From assembly GCA_963806145.1 (NCBI GenBank), contig CAWDXD010000024.1, positions 40,304 to 104,303 of the forward strand: DNA of 64,000 nucleotides, written 5' to 3'. The stretch is from DASXKD01 sp963806145 (GTDB lineage Bacteria > Actinomycetota > Actinomycetes > Streptosporangiales > Streptosporangiaceae). Positions 59,184-64,000 of the stretch are shown in pieces; positions within the stretch are counted from its first letter, which is position 1; the number at the start of each line of letters is the position of its first letter. Below the pieces are notes generated by a model. The model did no database searches and had not been told where the DNA came from. It saw only the letters and a list, made by a program, of their open reading frames with translations. Made by a program: the position numbers and the translations under genes.

Positions 59184-61842
59184 TCAGCCGGCGCAGAAGC
59201 AGACGAAGCTGGCCTCGGCGTCGCGTTCGAGCGCCGCGGCGAGGGCGGCGGCCGGTGGGGTGCCTCCCGTGATCGCGCGGTGGTACCCGACCATGGCGGC
59301 CATCGCGGTGTGGTCGGCGACCCTGGCGACGCTGGCGACGACGGTCGCGGCGCCCGCGTTCAGCAGCGCCGTGACGATGCCGAAGGTCTCGTCGCCGGGC
59401 CGGACGTCGGTCAGCCCCAGATCGCAGGAGGACAGCACGACCATGTGCGGTACCTGGGCCAGCCGCTGCAGGTCATAGCCGAGCAGCGGCCCTCCGGCCA
59501 GGTCCAGGGTGGAGAACAGCGCGTTCTCGGCCTGATGATGGCCGTGCGCGGCGATGTGCGCTATAGCCGCCGAGTCCAGCGCGGCCAGGGTCGCGGCGGG
59601 TGTCGCGTCCGCGCCGGTGAGGACGCGGGCGCCGGGGCGGAGCGCGGCGACCGCCGCTATCTCCGCCTCGCCGCGGGCGTTGCCGGGCCCGGCAACGAGC
59701 AGGGTGGGGACTTGCGGGCCCGGCCAGCCGGGGTCGCGCTGGCTAGCGGTCCGCAGCCGTTGCCTGGCGGCGTGCCACGCGGTGGCCGACGGCGCCACCG
59801 TGACCGGGCGCCCGGTGCAGCCGGGCAGCACCGCCCACGGCACGGTGGTCAGGATGCCGGTCGGCACCACGACCAGGTCGCGGTCGCCGACGTCGGCCAG
59901 CAGCGGGGTGAGTACCGCGGTGGCGACCGCGGCGGCGTCCTGCCGCGCCGCTGCGCTCACGGCCGCGGCGAGCTGGCCCGGCAGCGCGCGGCCCGCCTTG
60001 ACGTCGAGGTCGGCGCGCAGCCGCAGCACGGCCTCCGCCGCGGCGGCGTACCCGCCCACCGGCCGCAGCCGCGCCGAGTCACCGACGACGACAAGCGCCC
60101 AGAGCCCGGGCCCGTCCCGCAGGTAGATCACGAGCGCCGCGCCCGCCAGCTCGTCGCGGATCGCGCGGATGGGGGCGGGCGCGGGGGCCGGGACATCACG
60201 CCGCCCCGGGGTGGCCCACGACTGCTCGCGGACGCTGCGCTGGAGGGCCTCGATCCGGGCGGGCAGGCCATGGGTCGGCCGTCCGGCCAGCTCCCTGGCG
60301 CGCAGCGTGTGCCTGGCTTGCCGCAGTTCCTCCAGCGCTGCCGCGGCGGCGGAGTCGTCCGGCGGCCGGACCGTCGGCAGCAGCAGGGCCTGGGCCCTGG
60401 CGCGTTCCGACCACCGGTACACCGCGTCCGGTGACCCGCTGGCGAGCGCCGCGGCGAGCCCGGCCCGGGCCAGGTCCTGCCCGTGCACGGCGGCGCCGGT
60501 CTGCAGGTCGAGGCAGCCGAACTGGGTGCGATGCCGGTGCAGCGCGGCCATCCCGGCCACGAGCTGCCGGGACGCATCGGCAGCCCGCGCGTCCGCCCAG
60601 GCAAGCTCGGCCCGCGCCAGCCGCCAGAGCAGGCGGGTGTCCAGGCGGTCCACGGGGCCGGGCGGCCCGTAGCGCGCGACGGCGCGGGCGGCGCGATCGG
60701 GCCGGCCTGCCGCGATCAGCGCGCGGGCCGCCACCAGGCTGGCCACCCGCGCGTCCTCTGCCAGGCCCAGCCTGTCGAGCCGCCCCGCGAGCGCCTGCGC
60801 CCTGACCGCGATCCTCACGGCCGGCTCGCCCGCCGCCCCGGAACCGGCGCCCGCGCCCCTGTCCCCGAGTCCGCCCCCGCCTCCCGGGCCCACCTCCCAC
60901 GGGCCGCTGCGCTCGCCCGCCGCTGCGAGGTCGGCGCGCAGTTCGAGCAGCGACGCGAGCGCGGCCCGGCGGGCGTTGTCCCGGCCGAGGAACCGCTCCC
61001 TGGCGTGCCGCGCCCACCGCAGGGCGTCCTCCGCCCGGCCCGCGAGCAGCGCGGCTTCCGCGCGGACCTGGACCGCGTCGGCGTAGATGTGGCTGAGCCG
61101 CTGCGACGCGGCCTGCTCGGCGGCGTAGGCCAGCTCGCGGTCGGCCTCGGTGAACAGGCCCGCCGCCACCAGGGCGCGGGCCCGCTCCACCGCGAGGCTC
61201 GACAGCCGCCCCGGGGCCAGCGCCTCGAAGTCCTCCCGGGCGGCGGCGAACGCGCCCAGCGCCGACGGCAGGTCGCCGGCGACCACGTCCATGCAGCCGA
61301 GGTTGACCCTGCTGAGCACCACGTGCAGGGCGAGCCCGTGCCGTTCCGCGACCTGGCGGCAGCGGTGCAGGTCGGCCCGGGCCAGCCGGATGTGGCCGGC
61401 CTCCAGGTGCACCAGGCTGCGGTTGTTGAGCAGCTTGACCAGGTCCAGCGGGCTTGCCTGCTCGGTGAGCAGGGCCACGGCCTGGTCGTACTGCCGCAGC
61501 GCCTCCTCGTTGCGGCCGCTGCGCTTGAGCAGCAGGCCGCGCTGGGCGAGCAGGATCGCCCGCTGTGCCCGCGGGATGAGCCGCTCCGCCTCGTCGAGCA
61601 GCCGGAACCCGACGTCCACGCGGCCCCGTTCCGACTCCGCCCAGGCCAGGCTGACCAGTAGCCGGGCGCGGATCTCGGCGACCGCGGGATCCCCGCCGTC
61701 CGGAGCGTCCCCGCCCGGACCCGATGAGCCGCAACCCGGCGCGAAGCTGGCGCACAGCGGCCGCGGGCCGGCCGTTGTCGCTGGATGCCAGGCCGGCCGC
61801 GTGCATCCGCGCGGCCCGGTCGGCAAGCGACGGCGCGGCCAC
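59184..61842 (-). CDS. TPR-CHAT caspase-like protease, apparent frameshift
   Basis: About 885 residues if read across the shift. The start GTG 61842 gives LADRAARMHAAGLASSDNGR and AVRQLRAGLRLIGSG. Near 61715-61730 the frame must change to continue as AVAEIRARLLVSLAWAESERGR. TPR-like helical repeats fill about residues 20-480 (LLKRSGRNEEALRQYDQAVALL). The C-terminal CHAT domain has the His in AHIAAHGHHQAENALF and Cys in VVLSSCDLGLTDVRPGDE. The shift lies in a G/C-run context, so a sequencing error is as likely as inactivation. Third gene of an operon with an ECF sigma factor; predicted stress- or death-related protease. Confidence 0.82.
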
Positions 61843-61843
61843 G

Positions 61844-62329
61844 TCAGAGCGCGAACGCCGGCGTGACCACCCGCGGCAGCGCGCCGCCCTCAGGGGGCTG
61901 CACCAGCAGTTGGGCGATCCCGTGCGGGACGCCCTCGAACGCGAAGCGGCCCGCGGCATCCGCTGTCACGGCCCGGAGCGGCGCCGGTTCCGGCAGCCGC
62001 AGCTCGACCCGCAGCGGCGCGGAGGGCGCGAGCCAGCCGTCGATGCGGACCGTTCCGTCCTGGTGGTCCGAGACCGTGATCATCATGGCGCGGCTGTCCG
62101 CGTCGAAGGTGATCGTGCGGGTGCGCTCGGTGCCGCGCGCGCCGGACCCGACGGGCTGCTGCTCGCTGAGCCGCGCCACTTCCGCGTCGAGGCCCTCCAG
62201 CGCGATCGCGAACGAGACCCGCTCGTCAAGGTCGCCCGGCGGCGGGTCGAGCAGGGTGTGAATGGCCGCCAGCCGGTCGAGGATCGCCTGGTCCATGTCG
62301 TCCAGCGGCAGGTCGGCGGGGTCTGTCAT
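61844..62329 (-). CDS. Small protein of the sigma-CHAT operon (161 aa)
   Basis: Start overlaps the sigma gene stop (ATGA), and its stop lies just before the CHAT start. Residues 1-75 helical (MDQAILDRLAAIHTLLDPPP, DERVSFAIALEGLDAEVARL). Residues 85-160 form a beta-rich Ig/carboxypeptidase-regulatory-like fold (GTVRIDGWLAPSAPLRVELR, AGRFAFEGVPHGIAQLLVQP). The same three-gene order is common in actinobacteria. Its role is unknown, perhaps linking the sigma factor to the protease. Confidence 0.8.
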   Translation of the reverse strand: MTDPADLPLDDMDQAILDRLAAIHTLLDPPPGDLDERVSFAIALEGLDAEVARLSEQQPVGSGARGTERTRTITFDADSRAMMITVSDHQDGTVRIDGWLAPSAPLRVELRLPEPAPLRAVTADAAGRFAFEGVPHGIAQLLVQPPEGGALPRVVTPAFAL

Positions 62330-62943
62330 GTTTCCCTCCAGCCGGGGTCGGCCAGCAGCATCTCGCGCAGCTTGGCCAGGCAGCGGCCGCGGGTGGGGCC
62401 GATGCTGCCGACGGGCATCCCCAGCGCCTCCGCCACCGCCGCGTAGTCGGGCCTAGCGGCCTGCGCGACGATCCGCAGCAGCGTGCGGCAACGCTCCGGC
62501 AGCCGCTGGAAGTGCTGCCACAGCGCCCTGTCCCGCTCATCGGAAAGCAGCCGCTCGCCGGGCAGCGGCCCGGGATCGGGCGCCGACTCCAGCCGCGCCG
62601 CGCCGTCCGGGGCCTGCCTGCGGGACAGCTCGCGGGCACGCCACGCCTCCCGGCGGGTCGCGGTGACCAGCCAGGAGGTGAGCGCACGCGGGGACCGGAT
62701 GTCGTGCAGCCGGCGCAGCAGCTCCAGCCAGGTCGTCTGGACGACGTCGGCGGACTCCTCGGCGGTGAGCCCCTCCGTTCGCGCAACGTGCCACAGGAGC
62801 GGGTTCAGTTCCCGTACCACGTCGCCGAGCGCGCCCATCTCGCCGTTCCTGGCCCGCTCCAGGCACTCACCAAGCCGGGCCGCACGGTCGGGCCCGGCTT
62901 GGCTGGTACCCGCCCCGCCGCTACCGAGCGTCACACCCGTCAT
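62326..62943 (-). CDS. ECF-type RNA polymerase sigma factor
   Basis: 205 residues from ATG 62943. Region 2: LNPLLWHVARTEGLTAEESA, DVVQTTWLELLRRLHDIRSP, ALTSWLVTATRREAWRARE. Region 4: RLPERCRTLLRIVAQAARPD, YAAVAEALGMPVGSIGPTRG, RCLAKLREML. No anti-sigma gene adjoins; instead the operon encodes the small protein and a CHAT protease. Possibly controls its own operon; no promoter consensus identified. Confidence 0.9.
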   Translation of the reverse strand: MTGVTLGSGGAGTSQAGPDRAARLGECLERARNGEMGALGDVVRELNPLLWHVARTEGLTAEESADVVQTTWLELLRRLHDIRSPRALTSWLVTATRREAWRARELSRRQAPDGAARLESAPDPGPLPGERLLSDERDRALWQHFQRLPERCRTLLRIVAQAARPDYAAVAEALGMPVGSIGPTRGRCLAKLREMLLADPGWRET

Positions 62944-63067
62944 GCTACGGGCAGGCGGCCGCCCACGGGAGGGGCGGCCGCCTGCCCATCGTGCCGGGCG
63001 CGCCTGGCAGCGGGCCTGAACGAGAACCACGGCCTGCTCGCTGAGCAACTCGCGGAGCAACCTGCCG

Positions 63068-63883
63068 CTACTTGACCCGGATGTTCCAGCCGACCTCGAT
63101 GTGATCGACATCGGTGATCAGGCTGGGGTTGAGGGCGGCGATGGCCTGCACCGTGGTGCCGTAGGCGCGGGCCAGGCCGCTGAGGGTGTCGCCCGGCTGC
63201 ACCTTGTGCCAGACCTGGGTCGTCGGCGTGACCGGATGCACGTCGGACGGCACGTCCCCGGGCCGCCAGCCGATCCGCCACTGGCCGAAGTCACTGGCGT
63301 CGCAGAAGTTCACGTCGTAGCTGCCGTGAAAGCCGGTCTGGTACAGCGCCGCGCGCGGATAGCGCTGGCCGCCCGACCAAGCCACGGTCTGCCAGCCGAA
63401 ACTGATCAGGTTCGCCTCGAACAGCCGCTTGATCACCCAGTAGCCGCCGTAGGCGCCGGTCAGATGGGAACCGAGCACGTCGTTGCAGCCCTTGAAGTAC
63501 TCCCCGATCGGGCCGAGCTTGGCGAGTGCGTGCTCCGGCGTGTTGGGCAGTTGGGCGGCGTAGTCCGGCGTGTCGAAGTCCACGCCGAAGTAGATCGGCC
63601 GCCCGGACGGGCCGCCGGCCGCGGTGTGCTGCTCGTGCGCCAGCGCGGCGTACTCCTTGCCCTGGTGGTAGCCGCCCGTGGCGTCCTTGCTGTCGAACTC
63701 GAACACCGACACCAGGCCGATCCCGGCCGCCGACATACCTGCGGCCTCCGCGCGGGTCAGCAGTTTCCCGCTGGTGCTGGGATTGACGACGGTGAGATAC
63801 CGGCACACCGCCACGGCGCCGAGGTTGTGGACCTGCGCGGGGGTGAACCGGGCATACGAGTAATCCAGAATCTTCTGAGTCAT
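63068..63883 (-). CDS. DUF1906 glycoside-hydrolase-like protein with LysM domain
   Basis: 271 residues. Residues 1-210 resemble the DUF1906 (GH25-like TIM barrel) family: ILDYSYARFTPAQVHNLGAV, FEFDSKDATGGYHQGKEYAA, IYFGVDFDTPDYAAQ, VNFCDASDFGQWRIG. Residues 225-271 are LysM (HKVQPGDTLSGLARAYGTTV, QAIAALNPSLI, IEVGWNIRVK), which binds peptidoglycan. GGGGAGG precedes ATG 63883. No signal peptide, so it resembles phage-type or specially exported lysins. Function on cell wall inferred. Confidence 0.87.
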   Translation of the reverse strand: MTQKILDYSYARFTPAQVHNLGAVAVCRYLTVVNPSTSGKLLTRAEAAGMSAAGIGLVSVFEFDSKDATGGYHQGKEYAALAHEQHTAAGGPSGRPIYFGVDFDTPDYAAQLPNTPEHALAKLGPIGEYFKGCNDVLGSHLTGAYGGYWVIKRLFEANLISFGWQTVAWSGGQRYPRAALYQTGFHGSYDVNFCDASDFGQWRIGWRPGDVPSDVHPVTPTTQVWHKVQPGDTLSGLARAYGTTVQAIAALNPSLITDVDHIEVGWNIRVK

Positions 63884-64000
63884 TGGAAGACCTCCCCTGT
63901 CGGTCATCTGCCGCCGGGGTGGCCCCGGCGAGATCAACGGACAAGGGGACCGGCCGGCGCGTGTGATACATCCGATCGCAAATCCGGCCCGTGCCCGGGT

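Overview
This is high-GC actinobacterial DNA: GTG starts are frequent, many genes overlap by ATGA or GTGA, and typical actinobacterial families appear (cysS-rlmB pair, TM0106-type nuclease, sigma/CHAT operon, REC-thioredoxin-reductase fusion next to a cyclic-nucleotide-domain kinase). A member of the Streptosporangiales or a relative seems likely, but nothing in the window fixes the genus. Almost every long antisense reading frame is a GC-driven shadow.

Layout. 0.3-5.3 kb: cysS, rlmB, a frameshifted MurL-like epimerase gene and an IclR regulator. 5.4-8.7 kb: a phosphoesterase, an AlkB-like dioxygenase with an SOS-box-like promoter, and an EamA transporter. 8.8-17.1 kb: a block of visibly lower GC holding a dipeptide epimerase, a tandem double D-Ala-D-Ala ligase, a MurF-like/alanine racemase fusion, an Lrp/AsnC regulator and an aminotransferase. 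On paper these make a near-complete L-Ala to D-Ala to D-Ala-D-Ala branch of peptidoglycan precursor supply. 17.3-23.3 kb: housekeeping-like genes (DUF885, SpoU methyltransferase, PPOX protein, NAD-dependent epimerase, S66 peptidase). 24.3-28.3 kb: REC-reductase fusion, sensor kinase and an alpha/beta hydrolase. 28.4-32.6 kb: a complete PotADBC-type polyamine importer operon. 32.8-36.6 kb: an SNF2 helicase with an overlapping SWIM-domain gene.

37.185-45.980 kb: an 8.8-kb integrative element bounded by an 18-bp direct repeat. It carries an excisionase-like HTH protein, a prim-pol/AAA replication protein, a P27-type small terminase subunit without a large subunit, a run of small translationally coupled genes, strong inverted repeats, a GntR repressor with palindromic operators and a tyrosine integrase. 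This content resembles a phage satellite (PICI-like) or a minimal actinomycete integrative element. The att core contains the start codon of the neighbouring kinase/phospholyase fusion gene, so integration swaps that gene's upstream region.

46-54.5 kb: the kinase/aminotransferase-fold fusion, a RecB-like nuclease, an amino-acid permease, the decayed junction of an arginine deiminase operon (arcC' joined to 'arcB) and a LysA-type decarboxylase. 54.6-64 kb: tRNA-Thr(TGT), a YVTN propeller protein, a MOSC-domain remnant, a Clp-N-only protein, a membrane-domain/ornithine-decarboxylase fusion, an ECF sigma - small protein - CHAT operon (the CHAT gene has an apparent frameshift), and a DUF1906/LysM lysin-like protein.

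The most unusual parts are the D-alanine cassette with its plant-type double Ddl and motif-deficient MurF domain, and the satellite-like element sitting on a start codon.
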